From contig NZ_JARPQB010000024.1 in the NCBI RefSeq assembly GCF_029478665.1, forward strand, positions 1 to 64,000: DNA of 64,000 nt. Direction: 5' to 3'. The notes beneath the pieces are model-generated. The model did no database searches and was not told the DNA's origin. It saw nothing but the letters and a program-made list of their open reading frames with translations. This stretch comes from Pseudomonas entomophila (GTDB taxonomy: Bacteria; Pseudomonadota; Gammaproteobacteria; Pseudomonadales; Pseudomonadaceae). Each line of letters opens with the position of its first letter. Position 1 is the first letter of the stretch. Shown piece by piece: positions 32,536-41,892 of the stretch. The position numbers were made by a program, and so were the translations under genes.

Positions 32536-35359
32536 TGAGGGCCTCCTTGACTCGGGCGGGGGTGATGGGCAGGTCGCGCACGCGCTTGCCGATGGCGTGG
32601 GCCACGGCGTTGCCGATGGCGCCGACCACCGGGATCATCACCACTTCGGCGATGCCTTTGGACGGGTCGGTGGGCGACAGCGGCGGCAGGATCTCCGAGG
32701 TCTGTTTCCACACCGCCACATGCCGGGCCATCGGCAGGCGGTAGCGGTTGAAGTTCCAGTCGCCCTCGCCCGGGCCGCCCTCGTACAGCGGCATTTCTTC
32801 CAGCAGCGCGTGGCCGATGCCCATGGCGATACCGCCTTCGAGCTGGCCCTTGACCAGTTCCGGCACCAGCACCCGGCCGCACTCGACCCAGCTGTGGTGG
32901 TTGAGCACCGTCACTTCGCCGCTGCCCTTGTTCACCTTGACCTCGACGAGGGTCGCCACCGGGCTGTAGTAGGTGACCATGGCGTTGTTCAGCTGGGTGG
33001 CCGGGTACTCGGCGTTCTGCCGGTCCAGCAGGTGGAAGCCGTTGCTGTTCATCTGCGCCTTCTTGGCGTTCACCGCGCCGTCGCCGTACTTCACCGCCAG
33101 GGCGTCGAGCGGCAGGCGCTCGCGCACGCCATCGATGACGAAGTCGGCCTCGGCCCAGCTCCAGCGGTTGAAGCCGTGCACGCTGACACCGGTGACCAGG
33201 CCCATCTCGTGGGCCTTTTTCGCAAGCTCCGCGAACGGAATCGGCGCCAGTCCGTTGCCAGTCAGCGCGCCGTTGACCCACACCGCGTTCTCGCGGCGCA
33301 CCACCAGCGGGTTGGCCTGGCCGCCATATGGGCCTTGGCTCCACAGCGCCATGGCCGCCGGCCACAGGCCGTGGTTGAACAGCACGCGGGCCGCTTCGCG
33401 GGTGGCGTGGCTGAAGTAGAACGCCGAGTTGGTCGCCGACGACGGCGAGGCCAGCTTGCCGACCCAGCGCGGGTTGCGCAGCGCGGCGTCCTGCTCGGCC
33501 TGGCTGATCAGGTACGGGTTGCCGCTGGTGCTCAGTTGCAGCTCGGGCCACTCGGTCTGGGCGGTCTTCACTTCGTCGGCGACACAACCCAGGAAGTCGC
33601 TGACCACCAGGGCCTGGGACGTCGACATGCCGGTGCCCAGTTCGGTGCCGATATGGCGCAGGGTGATACGACCGTCAGCAGTGAACTCGACGGCTGCCAT
33701 TGGCGCCTCGGAGCCGGTGCCGAAGTCTTTCTGGGTAATGGCGAAGCCTACGCCGTACCAGTTGTCGTGGTCCTTGGCGTCCTCGGCCTGCTTGCGCGCC
33801 TGGCGGTTCTTCCACCACTCATGCTCGGCGGCCTTGTCGAGGATTTCGTGCAAGCGCAGGGCACCGGCAGGCACCGCGCCCTGGGTGTTCTTCATGCCCG
33901 ACTTGAGCGCGTTCTTGCGCCGCAGCTCGATGGCGTCCACGCCCAGGCGGTCGGCGATCTCGTCGACCATCATCTCGGTGGCGGCCATGCTCTGCAGGGT
34001 GCCGTAGCCGCGCATGGAGCCGGCCTCGACGCCGCGGGAATGGAAGGCGGTCACCGACAGGTCATTCTGCGGCATGTAGTAGATCGACTGCGCCGCGGTG
34101 GCGCCCACGGCGGCCACCGACGGGCTGTAGTTGATGCGCCCGCCGCCGTCGACGGTCATGTCGGCGCGGAAGATCTTGAAGCTCATGTCGCGCTTGTCGA
34201 CGGCCAGCTGGTAGCGGATGTCGAACGGGTGGCGCTTGATGCCGCTCTGGAACTGCTCGTAGCGGTCGTTGGCCAGGCGGATCGGCACGCCCGCGCCGTA
34301 TAGGGCGGCGACGGCGGCGTAGAACACGAAGATGTTGTTGTCCTTGGAGCCGTAGCCGACGGTGTAGCCCGGGTGCATGTTCAGGTGCTTCAGGGCGAAG
34401 CGCGACGGCTTGATCATGTGCACGCATTCCTGCGCCACTTCGAACGGGCACTGGGTGGCCACGACGAAATGCAGGGTACCGGTGGCCGGGTCGTACCAGC
34501 CGTTGCCGTTGTCCGGCTCAAGCGCCGCAGGCTCGATCGACGGGGTTTTGTAGCGTTCGTCGAACAGCAGCCAGTCTTCGGGCGGCTGCTTGAGCTGCTC
34601 GTCGATGCGCTGGGCGTAGAACATGCCCTGCTCGGTGAGGGTGCCGTGCTGCTTGGGTTCGGCGGTCCATACCGGTTTGCGGGCGAGGATGGTGGGGAAC
34701 AGCATGGTGTTCTTCAGGCTCGAGTATTCGTCCTCGTCGAACGGCGTCTTGCCGCCCACGCGCACGAAACGGAAGCTGCCGTAGGGGTCGCGCTGGTACA
34801 GCGGCGCTTGTGCGCCGTAGCGGATCGCCTTGTCGTTGAACTGCAGCTTGAGCTTGGCCTTGCGGAAGCGTTCGAAGTCGTTCCAGATCAGGATCGCCAC
34901 CGGGTGGCCGATGAACATCGGCACCTGGCCGGGCGGCAGCAGCGGGTCTGGCGAATGGGCTTCGGGCCAGGCGATGCCGTCTTTCTTCAGGTCGTCGGCG
35001 GTGACGATGCGGTCGGGCTGCAGGTCGGCGCCGAGCAGCGACAGGTCATGGCCTGCGTAGATGCGGTCGGCCTTGGTGGCCTTGAGCAGCAGGGCGTGGC
35101 CTTGCTGCTGTGGCCAGCCGGGCATGTCCTTGGCGCGGATGTCGCGGGCGAAGACTTTGTTGCCGCAGACCTTGGACAGCGCGTCGTTACGGAAGCGTGC
35201 CTTGCCGTCGTGGTTCATCCACTTTTGCGGCGAGGTGGTGACCTTGTTTTCCATCAGGGCGGCGAAGGCCTGGCTGCCCAGCGGGGCCAGGGTCACGCCG
35301 ACACCGGCGATCAGCCCGCCTTGCAGGAACGAGCGCCGGGAAATATCACGGTTGGACAT
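32528..35359 (-). CDS. Molybdopterin-binding large subunit, periplasmic aldehyde/isoquinoline oxidoreductase type
   Basis: This 943-residue protein starts MSNRDISRRSFLQGG, a twin-arginine signal, so the folded enzyme is exported by Tat. It contains HRGVEAGSMRGYGTLQ-type MCD-binding residues (SRGVEAGSMRGYG), GTELGTGMSTSQALV and the active-site Glu region PSKGIAEVVMIP. AGGAT lies 7 bases before ATG 35359. Neighbouring 2Fe-2S, cytochrome, XdhC and MocA genes make a complete operon. A homologous P. putida locus oxidises aromatic and furanic aldehydes, as I recall. The exact substrate here is not decidable. Confidence 0.92.
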   Translation of the reverse strand: MSNRDISRRSFLQGGLIAGVGVTLAPLGSQAFAALMENKVTTSPQKWMNHDGKARFRNDALSKVCGNKVFARDIRAKDMPGWPQQQGHALLLKATKADRIYAGHDLSLLGADLQPDRIVTADDLKKDGIAWPEAHSPDPLLPPGQVPMFIGHPVAILIWNDFERFRKAKLKLQFNDKAIRYGAQAPLYQRDPYGSFRFVRVGGKTPFDEDEYSSLKNTMLFPTILARKPVWTAEPKQHGTLTEQGMFYAQRIDEQLKQPPEDWLLFDERYKTPSIEPAALEPDNGNGWYDPATGTLHFVVATQCPFEVAQECVHMIKPSRFALKHLNMHPGYTVGYGSKDNNIFVFYAAVAALYGAGVPIRLANDRYEQFQSGIKRHPFDIRYQLAVDKRDMSFKIFRADMTVDGGGRINYSPSVAAVGATAAQSIYYMPQNDLSVTAFHSRGVEAGSMRGYGTLQSMAATEMMVDEIADRLGVDAIELRRKNALKSGMKNTQGAVPAGALRLHEILDKAAEHEWWKNRQARKQAEDAKDHDNWYGVGFAITQKDFGTGSEAPMAAVEFTADGRITLRHIGTELGTGMSTSQALVVSDFLGCVADEVKTAQTEWPELQLSTSGNPYLISQAEQDAALRNPRWVGKLASPSSATNSAFYFSHATREAARVLFNHGLWPAAMALWSQGPYGGQANPLVVRRENAVWVNGALTGNGLAPIPFAELAKKAHEMGLVTGVSVHGFNRWSWAEADFVIDGVRERLPLDALAVKYGDGAVNAKKAQMNSNGFHLLDRQNAEYPATQLNNAMVTYYSPVATLVEVKVNKGSGEVTVLNHHSWVECGRVLVPELVKGQLEGGIAMGIGHALLEEMPLYEGGPGEGDWNFNRYRLPMARHVAVWKQTSEILPPLSPTDPSKGIAEVVMIPVVGAIGNAVAHAIGKRVRDLPITPARVKEALNG

Positions 35360-35424
35360 GGTTGATCCTCTGGGCGGTCGGGCGCCGCCCATGCTTTGTT
35401 CTGGTGCTGTGAGACACGGAGGGC

Positions 35425-35490
35425 GCGCAATTTCACAAAATCTGACCTTTAAGTCAAGATACACGGCTTGTTACATCTGCTTAAGTCAAG
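35425..35490 (-). promoter_or_regulatory. Candidate promoter with direct-repeat operator for the molybdo-enzyme operon
   Basis: The 10-mer TTAAGTCAAG occurs at 35449-35458 and again at 35481-35490, 32 bp apart (about three helical turns). On the minus strand the proximal copy supplies TTGACT, followed 17 bp on by GAAATT, a plausible -35/-10 pair. A regulator binding both copies would cover the promoter. Confidence 0.45.
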
Positions 35491-36189
35491 CAGACAACTT
35501 GTCGCGGGCTGGGCTGCTGACAGGCTCGAATGCCATGGCTCACGTTTGGCGAAATTTTGCTGAGATGACTTGATGGCGTCGTGTGGAGGCTGGGCTCGGA
35601 TGCGACCTGGCCAGATAAGGAAGTCGTCGGCGGGGTGGAGACTGCTTGGGAAGACCGATCAGCCCAACAGCGATCTGATCCCGGCGCGCAAACCCTGGGA
35701 AACAGGAAGCGTGGTGGCGCAGATACAGGAGATGGGCCGGCTGAGAAGAAGCTGGTTTTTTTGCTCAAGACGTTGATAAAAGCGAGCATGGCAGGGTTCA
35801 GTGCGAGCTACTTGCCCGCGATCTAAAAAAAAACAACGGCCAATTATAGATTCGTATCACTCATCGCCTGATAGTTAACACCGACAAACCTGAGCCCACT
35901 CTATTGGCGAAGATGCTGCAGACTGATTTACCGATGTGATCGAAAGGCTGGCTACGATCTGACCCTCCGGACCACGCACGTTGCGACACAATAAGGCGCT
36001 GACCTGTGTTTCGCAGCAATGATGAAGCCGGCATGGACCTATCGCAAACATACCGAGGCATCTGCTACTTCCCCGAGGGACCCTTCCCTCCAGCCTATTC
36101 TGAAAAATGTAGCCACTCAAGCACAACAATAGAAACTTTTATCTATCTTTCAAAAGCTAACAATACCCCACCGACAACAGGAAATCGAC
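35491..36189. other. Gene-poor left border of the type III island
   Basis: GC content falls sharply in this stretch. Short open frames at 35570-35826 have no recognisable domain. They could be remnants of an inserted element, since the text around 35700-35760 reads like eroded coding sequence, but I cannot name it. The last 60 bases before 36190 are very AT-rich and probably carry the promoter of the next gene. Confidence 0.5.
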
Positions 36190-37878
36190 ATGTCTAACGT
36201 AATGACTCTACAGGCCACAGGCGGGTTTCATATAAACCACAACATCAGCGAAACCGCATTTGACAGAATTAAAGAATGCACAAGCGAAAAAGAAGCGGCG
36301 CACATTAGCATCTGGCGAAAAATCGCTGATTTGTTTTGCGGGACCGACACAGAAAAAGCCTATCGCCTACTCTACCAGATCACTCACGCGACAGATCATT
36401 CAAGTGCACTGAATGCAAATAACAAACTGCAATCCCTATCCAGCGATCCGAGTGTTTTTAAAGTCATTCACAATCCAAGCTCAAGGACTATCACAATCAG
36501 AATTTCTGACACAGATGCTTTTACCACCCCGGCAACATACAGCACACTTGGCAACCAAAAAGAACCTCTCTCACCGGACATCGGAAAACCATTAGCGCAA
36601 GCCATTGAAAGCCCCCGCCTGAAAGAGGAGCTTAAATGTATATGCGAAAATCTCACCATTGCCCATGAAGCAAACAAAGCCCTCACCAGCTTCAATGATT
36701 CCAAGCAACAATTTACGAAAGAGGAGCTCTCTGCCGCAAACGCTTTCATCAGCGCCCAAACCGAAACCCTGGAAGCCTATTTCGCCAAAAATAGCGCTAA
36801 CACCGAGTGTCGGCTGGCACAAGCCATCCTCGACGAAAGCAACTACCAGGGTTCACTATCCACCCTGCAGAAAGAATCATCTTCAATTCAACATGCAATT
36901 CTTAATCTCGAACAATCCATACAAGAAAAAAACAGGGCCAGAGATGATCTTTTAGCCAAAATAAAATATACCAATCTAGAGAAAAGCAATTGCGCCGACC
37001 CATCTAACTTTGACTATCTTCTCACCGCAACGCCTAACGGGAAGTTTTTATCCTCACTCTACGGAGTCGACGCGAACGCATCCAACAAGCAATTCATTTC
37101 CGCACTTGCCAGCACAAAAAATGAAGTGCTTACCCAACTCCTTGAAGACTATGACAAGGCACTAACTGCCGCAAATGAAGAGTCACACAAGGAAGCTGCA
37201 AACCTTGAAAGCATGAAGACAAAAAACACCGAAATCCAGACAGAAATCAGTGATATCGAAAACAATCTGGCAAAAGCAAAACTAACCATTTCTTCGTCAG
37301 GTCTGGACAAAACATACGTCAAATCCTTGATCGACAAAAAACACAGCGACAAAATCGCTCATTTAACTCTCGCTACCGAAAACAAAGAAACATGTGATAA
37401 ACGCTACGAATCAGCCAGAAACACCGAAGCTACTCTTAGCAAAAACCTCACGACCACCCAAAGAGACGCCGCTTACCATCTGACGGAACTAGAAACTTAC
37501 AAATCAGATGCGGCCGCAAAAAATAATGCCATCAGCACAGATAGCCTGCAGCGAAAACTTGATTTAACCAAAGACATGCTTGCCAGCATTTTTTATAAAC
37601 ACAACCCAGGCATCAGCACGCAATCACTCAACCTCCAAGAAATCAAAACAAAACTAGATACCACCGCCAATGGCAATGAAATCAGATTCGACATCTGCCT
37701 AGGTCATGAAAATCAATCTGGCCTGCACGAGTCTGCCAAAAATCACAACGAGGCTTTAGCGTACTTCTCATTCACCGTATCCCTAAGTAACTCCGGCGAA
37801 GTTGGTGTCGTTTCCGACCTTTACCATGGTACCGTTCTGCCTAGCGACGCCATCCCCCCAAACAGTATAAAAATTTAA
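36190..37878 (+). CDS. AT-rich coiled-coil protein with SifA/SspH-like N-terminus, putative type III effector
   Basis: This is a 562-residue cytoplasmic protein. Residues about 41-110 resemble the N-terminal translocation domain of Salmonella SPI-2 effectors. IWRKIADLFCGTDTEKAYRLL compares with the WEKI..FF motif and following helix of SifA/SifB/SspH1, and VFKVIHNPSSRTITIRISD with the FQVHNP..ATIILRIMD stretch of SifB, both from memory. Residues about 150-480 are long coiled coils with many Lys, Glu and Asn. The C-terminal 80 residues are globular. GC content is far below the neighbours, indicating transfer. Translation starts at ATG 36190. No chaperone gene is directly beside it. Confidence 0.72.
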   Translation: MSNVMTLQATGGFHINHNISETAFDRIKECTSEKEAAHISIWRKIADLFCGTDTEKAYRLLYQITHATDHSSALNANNKLQSLSSDPSVFKVIHNPSSRTITIRISDTDAFTTPATYSTLGNQKEPLSPDIGKPLAQAIESPRLKEELKCICENLTIAHEANKALTSFNDSKQQFTKEELSAANAFISAQTETLEAYFAKNSANTECRLAQAILDESNYQGSLSTLQKESSSIQHAILNLEQSIQEKNRARDDLLAKIKYTNLEKSNCADPSNFDYLLTATPNGKFLSSLYGVDANASNKQFISALASTKNEVLTQLLEDYDKALTAANEESHKEAANLESMKTKNTEIQTEISDIENNLAKAKLTISSSGLDKTYVKSLIDKKHSDKIAHLTLATENKETCDKRYESARNTEATLSKNLTTTQRDAAYHLTELETYKSDAAAKNNAISTDSLQRKLDLTKDMLASIFYKHNPGISTQSLNLQEIKTKLDTTANGNEIRFDICLGHENQSGLHESAKNHNEALAYFSFTVSLSNSGEVGVVSDLYHGTVLPSDAIPPNSIKI

Positions 37879-37919
37879 TTCAGCAACCCTGGCCATTTTC
37901 AGTCTGTCATGATTTTGGC

Positions 37920-38925
37920 TTGGTGTTCAGCCCCAGAGATACATGGTGCATCCTTTACGCCTCATGCGGGGGATGCATTTTGGAAGGGCTGAGCTTGCCC
38001 GGCACTTCATCCACGCAGGCATCCATGAGCGTTGCGATCCTGGGGCGCTTTTCGCGCAACTGATCGTAAGCGCTCCATAAACCCCACCTAACCAACGATG
38101 GGCAGCGCACTTAGCTGTGTATTTGAGGTGTGCAATTATTCCACGGCAGTAGCGCTTCGTACACGGCAGGCGTTCCAGTGCGTGGTGCAGCCACGCATAG
38201 GGTTCTTGGCCGTTGGCTTTGACCGTTTCTACCAAACTGTAAAGTTGTGCGCCGGCAGTCACCTTTGGGCATGTCACTGAACAACCAGTTCTTTCTCCCG
38301 ATGACAAACGGGCGGATCGCACGCTTGGCGGCGTTGTTGTTGATCGGCAAGCAGCCGTGCTCGACGTAGCGTTCCAATTTGCTCCAGTTGCTGGCCAAGT
38401 AGCCGATGGCCTTGCCCAAGGCATTCTGCGTCGTGACCTGAGGTTGCGCTTTCTCTACCCAGTTTTTCAGCTGAGTCAGCAATGGCAGGCTGCGCTCCAT
38501 GCGGGCAGCCTTACGATCTTCGTCGTCAGTCCTTCAAGTCGCGCTCGACGCCATAGAGCTTATTGATCAGGTTCAACGCGATGTCAGCGCGTCCTGTTTT
38601 GCCCTTGGGCTGTACTTTCTGCGCTTCGACGAACTTGCGCCGCGCATGCGCCCAGCAGCCCAACCGCTCCACGCCGTTCTGTGCGGCCAGTGCGTTGTAA
38701 CCGGCGTAGTCGTCGATCATGACATAACCGCGATAGCCCTCCAGCAGATGCGTCGGCGCCTTCTGCGCCCGGCTGGTGGCGTAGTCGAAAAGGATCACCG
38801 GGCGATCAGGTGGGCCGCCGGTTTGTACCCACATCCAGGATTGGCTGCTGGGCTCACGACCAGGCTCTTTCAACAACTGCACACGGGTTTCATCACAGTG
38901 GATGATCCGACTGTTCAACAGGCTT
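37920..38925 (-). mobile_element. Degenerate, 5'-truncated IS66-family insertion sequence
   Basis: An IS66 TnpC C-terminal half is read in pieces. Frame one at 38918-38526 has SRIIHCDETRVQLLKEPGREPSSQSWMWV and MIDDYAGYNALAAQNGVERLGCWAHARRKF. Frame two continues with [24 protein letters not shown] further frame has [30 protein letters not shown]. At least two frameshifts and loss of the N-terminal half make it non-functional. TnpA and TnpB are absent. Its right break lies near 38925, close to the 3' end of the next gene. Confidence 0.9.
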
Positions 38926-39017
38926 TCGCGCTATACCGACGCTTCGTTTCGAGACACTTCAGCCGCTGGAGCTGCATTAAACGTCTTTAGCGCACTGAAA
39001 TCGGCGACTTGGGACGG

Positions 39018-39401
39018 TCATCGCCGGGCATGTTCAAATAAATATCTCTGATGGTCCACCGCGCCAGCCGCGAGCGCCCCAGTCGCATTCATGGCAGCGG
39101 CAAAAATATTGCCTTCTCTAACCCAGCCCACTGACGAGCGTAGAAAAGCAGAGGTATTAGAAAGTTCCCCTAGTTCAACCAGCCTGGCATCATTGGTGTA
39201 GTCGCGCGCCTTCTTGTCAGACAGCCCTTCCTTGCCCCAGCTGGCCAAATTATTATTGACCCAATGGACCGCATTCGTAAAAGGTTGACGCCCCCATCTT
39301 GTTTCTTCAGCCAGGTACTCACGAACGCCTGTAGCCGGTTTAGGGTCGCCAACATTGTAGAAAAGCGAAGCGATAACTTCACTGTGAATTTTATCGAGCA
39401 T
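39018..39401 (-). CDS. Small protein downstream of a CesT chaperone, possibly a truncated effector
   Basis: This 127-residue soluble protein (MLDKIHSEVIASLFYNVGDP..YLFEHARR) has no recognised family. The start is strong: GGAGGT lies 6 bases before ATG 39401. It follows a type III chaperone gene on the same strand by 109 bp, the usual chaperone-effector order. It stops about 90 bp from the broken IS66, so the original gene may have been longer. Function is unknown. Confidence 0.6.
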   Translation of the reverse strand: MLDKIHSEVIASLFYNVGDPKPATGVREYLAEETRWGRQPFTNAVHWVNNNLASWGKEGLSDKKARDYTNDARLVELGELSNTSAFLRSSVGWVREGNIFAAAMNATGALAAGAVDHQRYLFEHARR

Positions 39402-39510
39402 TGTGCAACCTCCGAATAATCATCCGCATCTAAGCGCAATTGTGCAGCACCGATCGACCGTTACCTCGATCGCTTTCTTACCTGTTCACAGAGTTCTCTA
39501 CCCCGAGTAA

Positions 39511-39900
39511 TTAACAACAAGGCGCATTCAACCCAACCAGCACGGCATCACACTTGTCGGCAAATTCATCGAAAACATCCCGCAACGAATGATGTTTCAA
39601 GTCCTCTTCGCTCATTCTTCTCCAGATCACTAATCTCTCGCCCGCCGAGGTGACAGCGAACACGTACTGGCTGGCCACCTCATCGACAAGATTGAGCCTC
39701 ATCAAACTCAACGCCAAGTCTGCCCGCACTTCACTCAACACCGAACTCATCACCAGATAATCCGTGGGGCACTCTGTCAGCCTGACACTGAACTTTCCAT
39801 CCACACTGATAGCGAAGTCCAGGTCGCGGGCACTCCCCTCATAGCTCAAGCCGACATGCTCGTGCAGCCGCAACACCTCGGAATAAAATACGGACTTCAT
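39511..39900 (-). CDS. CesT/SycE-type class I type III chaperone
   Basis: This 129-residue acidic protein has the size and pattern of effector chaperones: an N-terminal helix (YSEVLRLHEHVGLS), a beta sheet (LDFAISVDGKFSVRLTEC..DYLVMSSVL), a dimer helix (ADLALSLMRLNLV) and a C-terminal helix (LRDVFDEFADKCDAVL). ATG 39900 is chosen because GAGGT lies 6 bases upstream; the ATG at 39906 abuts it. It presumably serves the following gene or another island effector. Confidence 0.75.
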   Translation of the reverse strand: MKSVFYSEVLRLHEHVGLSYEGSARDLDFAISVDGKFSVRLTECPTDYLVMSSVLSEVRADLALSLMRLNLVDEVASQYVFAVTSAGERLVIWRRMSEEDLKHHSLRDVFDEFADKCDAVLVGLNAPCC

Positions 39901-40410
39901 GCACATACCTCACATAATCACAGTACCCACTTGCACCTGCGCTCAGCTACCGCGTCCCTAACGTGTCAACATCGCATAACCTGTGGCGCAAACAAAGCGT
40001 GTTTTTGACTGAATGAGCCTCGTCTGGCGGAGCACACGTTATTCAAGCGTGCCGCGCGGTCTGGCACCATCATCAGGGGGCACATTTTTTAGGTCGCTCG
40101 AGCGCGAGCCAGAAGTTTCACTAACTTCTGGATAATTATCATTTCCCCCGTAATGCTGCTCCAGCCGTATTTAAGCCCTGCCGCGCGGCCAAAATGTAAA
40201 AGATACGACGCTAAACTAACCTTATCTCCCTTGGTGCTCCCTAGAAGTCAAGCCTCAGCCAGAACCCAGGCGGGATCAACCAAGCTCCAAAAGCGGCACC
40301 CCAACCAAGCGCGGCAAATTCGATAAAGCGGAGATGGGTTATTCGACGTTAGCGTTGCAGCGCCCATGAGGTCGAGCGCCGCCCGCGAAATCTGGCCATC
40401 TCATAACACT
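39901..40410. other. 510-bp intergenic stretch with a hairpin and a REP-block fragment
   Basis: A perfect 9-bp stem (CCAGAAGTT..AACTTCTGG, 40109-40131) with a 5-base loop is present, but with no T-run. Bases about 40340-40390 (GACGTTAGCGTTGCAGCGCC and GAGCGCCGCCCGC) match pieces of the REP-associated block at 16.5-17.1 kb. I see no coding sequence. Confidence 0.6.
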
Positions 40411-41211
40411 TCAGATCGGCCGCAGTACCACGATGCCGGGCACCTGTTGTAAAAATTCATTGAAGGGGTAGTCCACCACTTTCATGTTGCCGTGACGCGA
40501 GGACGCATTCCGAAATACAGGCCCCTGCGCCGTGCGCAGAAACACCCCGACATGCGAGACATCCAGGCCGGGCAACGCTGTATACACGCCGATGTAATCG
40601 CCCTCTTGCAGACGACTCAATGTTTCCTGCGTGATCGCAGTGCCAGGAAGATAACTAATCGCCCGGCTTACCGTGGGCAGTCCTTGAATGAACAATGTCC
40701 CGTCTGCCTTGGCATTGAGCTGCTTGACCGAAAGCCGCGTAACAGTGCCCATCTCTTGGGTAACATCGCGCGTGCGCGCCGCCTGCCCGTGCGCCCAATC
40801 GCTGAAGAAGTGATGCCGATGCGCGAAATCGACCTTGCCTTCGTCATAGCGGGTCTTCACCAGTTCCCGCACATAATCGGGATAATTGTCAGCCCGGCGC
40901 AGGGCCTCCACATTGTCGAGAGAAGTGAAACAATCCAGAGCACGCAGGTCTACCACCAACTGTTCCGGGGTGGTCGCCGAACCGACCAGCGTGCCTGCCT
41001 GGTAGGAAGTGCCGAGCAGAGCGGCAGACACGACACCCGCTGAAACCACCGGTTCACCCGTCGCCCGAACGGCCCGTGAACGGTTGAATATCCCATTCAA
41101 CCTGGCTGCCGTGTACGCATCCACCACCGGTGACTCCGGCGCAGACTCGGCGTTCATGACACAACAACCTTGCATGACCGCAAAAGCGGTAATGGCCAAT
41201 ATTCTCCTCAT
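40411..41211 (-). CDS. DUF1460 (NlpC/P60-like) putative lipoprotein amidase
   Basis: This 266-residue exported protein has a signal ending VMQGC, a likely lipobox. The fold is that of DUF1460 cell-wall amidase-like proteins. The candidate nucleophile is in RALDCFTSLDNVEAL and the His in GLDVSHVGVFLRTAQG, with EGDYIGVYTALPG between. The start at 41211 has GGAGGT 5 bases upstream. It follows a small gene by 25 bp. A cell-wall role helping the secretion apparatus cross peptidoglycan is conceivable but unproven. Confidence 0.75.
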   Translation of the reverse strand: MRRILAITAFAVMQGCCVMNAESAPESPVVDAYTAARLNGIFNRSRAVRATGEPVVSAGVVSAALLGTSYQAGTLVGSATTPEQLVVDLRALDCFTSLDNVEALRRADNYPDYVRELVKTRYDEGKVDFAHRHHFFSDWAHGQAARTRDVTQEMGTVTRLSVKQLNAKADGTLFIQGLPTVSRAISYLPGTAITQETLSRLQEGDYIGVYTALPGLDVSHVGVFLRTAQGPVFRNASSRHGNMKVVDYPFNEFLQQVPGIVVLRPI

Positions 41212-41236
41212 TCCCACCTCCTGAAACCGATCGCTT

Positions 41237-41524
41237 TCAAATGACCAGCCCACGCACCCGCAGAGGGCGACGCTGGTGAATACTTTCGCCAGCGTGTTGA
41301 CCTGACAAACCAGCGGGCCTGCGCTCCGCCATCAACGCTCGCGCGCTGGCCAGGGGCGATGCCATCGCATCGACCACGCACAGTGGAGCATCAGGCGCCG
41401 TAGCCTGCCTGAACTGCCCCAGCAACTCCTGGAGGAGTTGATGCTTGTAATCGTTTTCCTCAACAGCCTGCCGAGCTTCGGCCAGCACAACGAGCGTATC
41501 GGCGTGTTGTTCTTCCATCTGCAT
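41237..41524 (-). CDS. Small hypothetical protein, first of a two-gene unit
   Basis: This is a 95-residue helical protein (EEQHADTLVVLAEARQAVEENDYKHQLLQELLGQFRQ) with a basic C-terminus. No family is recognised. It resembles in size and composition the small DUF3077/DUF6124-type Pseudomonas proteins. The start is uncertain between GTG 41539 and ATGs 41524 and 41518. AGGG sits a suitable distance before 41518. Confidence 0.5.
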   Translation of the reverse strand: MQMEEQHADTLVVLAEARQAVEENDYKHQLLQELLGQFRQATAPDAPLCVVDAMASPLASARALMAERRPAGLSGQHAGESIHQRRPLRVRGLVI

Positions 41525-41539
41525 CACCCTGGCACACAC

Positions 41540-41892
41540 ATTTCATTTAACTGCGACGCACAGTGACAATCTATCGATGACAGACGCGTTTTTTTAGGGG
41601 CTGCATGAACTGCGTCTGCACGCGCCCCTATTGCGTTGAAACGAGGCTCGAAACGCTCTTGTAATCCAGCACACTCCGCCCCCCCTCTTTCACCTTGTCA
41701 GGTCTTCGCGCAGACACATTTCATACAGGTCCTACGGATAGTCATGTTGTTTACAGCTAGCGTCCTGGGAAATACGTTCTCTTTTGGCGAGTAGCCTGGG
41801 TGTTCGGCCAAGGCGCCGCGACGAGTCATAGCAGGGCTATGGGGAGCGCCAACGCCGGCCGGGCACCCAAGACCCCACCAAAAGTGAACAGC
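41540..41892. other. 353-bp intergenic stretch with a large nested hairpin after pscL
   Basis: Bases 41782-41884 can fold into nested stems (TTTTGG/CCAAAA, TGGGTG/CACCCA, CGGCC/CGGCC-type, GGCGC/GCGCC, CATAG/CTATG). They begin 8 bp after the pscL stop codon. It may be the terminator of the psc operon or a structured repeat. A 15-codon open frame (minus strand, near 41744-41700) has unclear meaning. No other gene is seen. Confidence 0.6.

Noticed and set aside
35570..35826. Two overlapping short plus-strand frames at the island border
   Set aside because: There is no recognisable domain or ribosome site. They may be remnants, but I cannot name the element.
39018..39439. A second minus-strand frame at 39170-39439 overlapping the 127-residue gene
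   Set aside because: It lacks a ribosome site, while the chosen frame has GGAGGT before its ATG.
40109..40131. A terminator at the 9-bp stem
   Set aside because: There is no T-run in either direction and it is about 280 bp from the nearest stop codon, so it is kept only as an inverted repeat.
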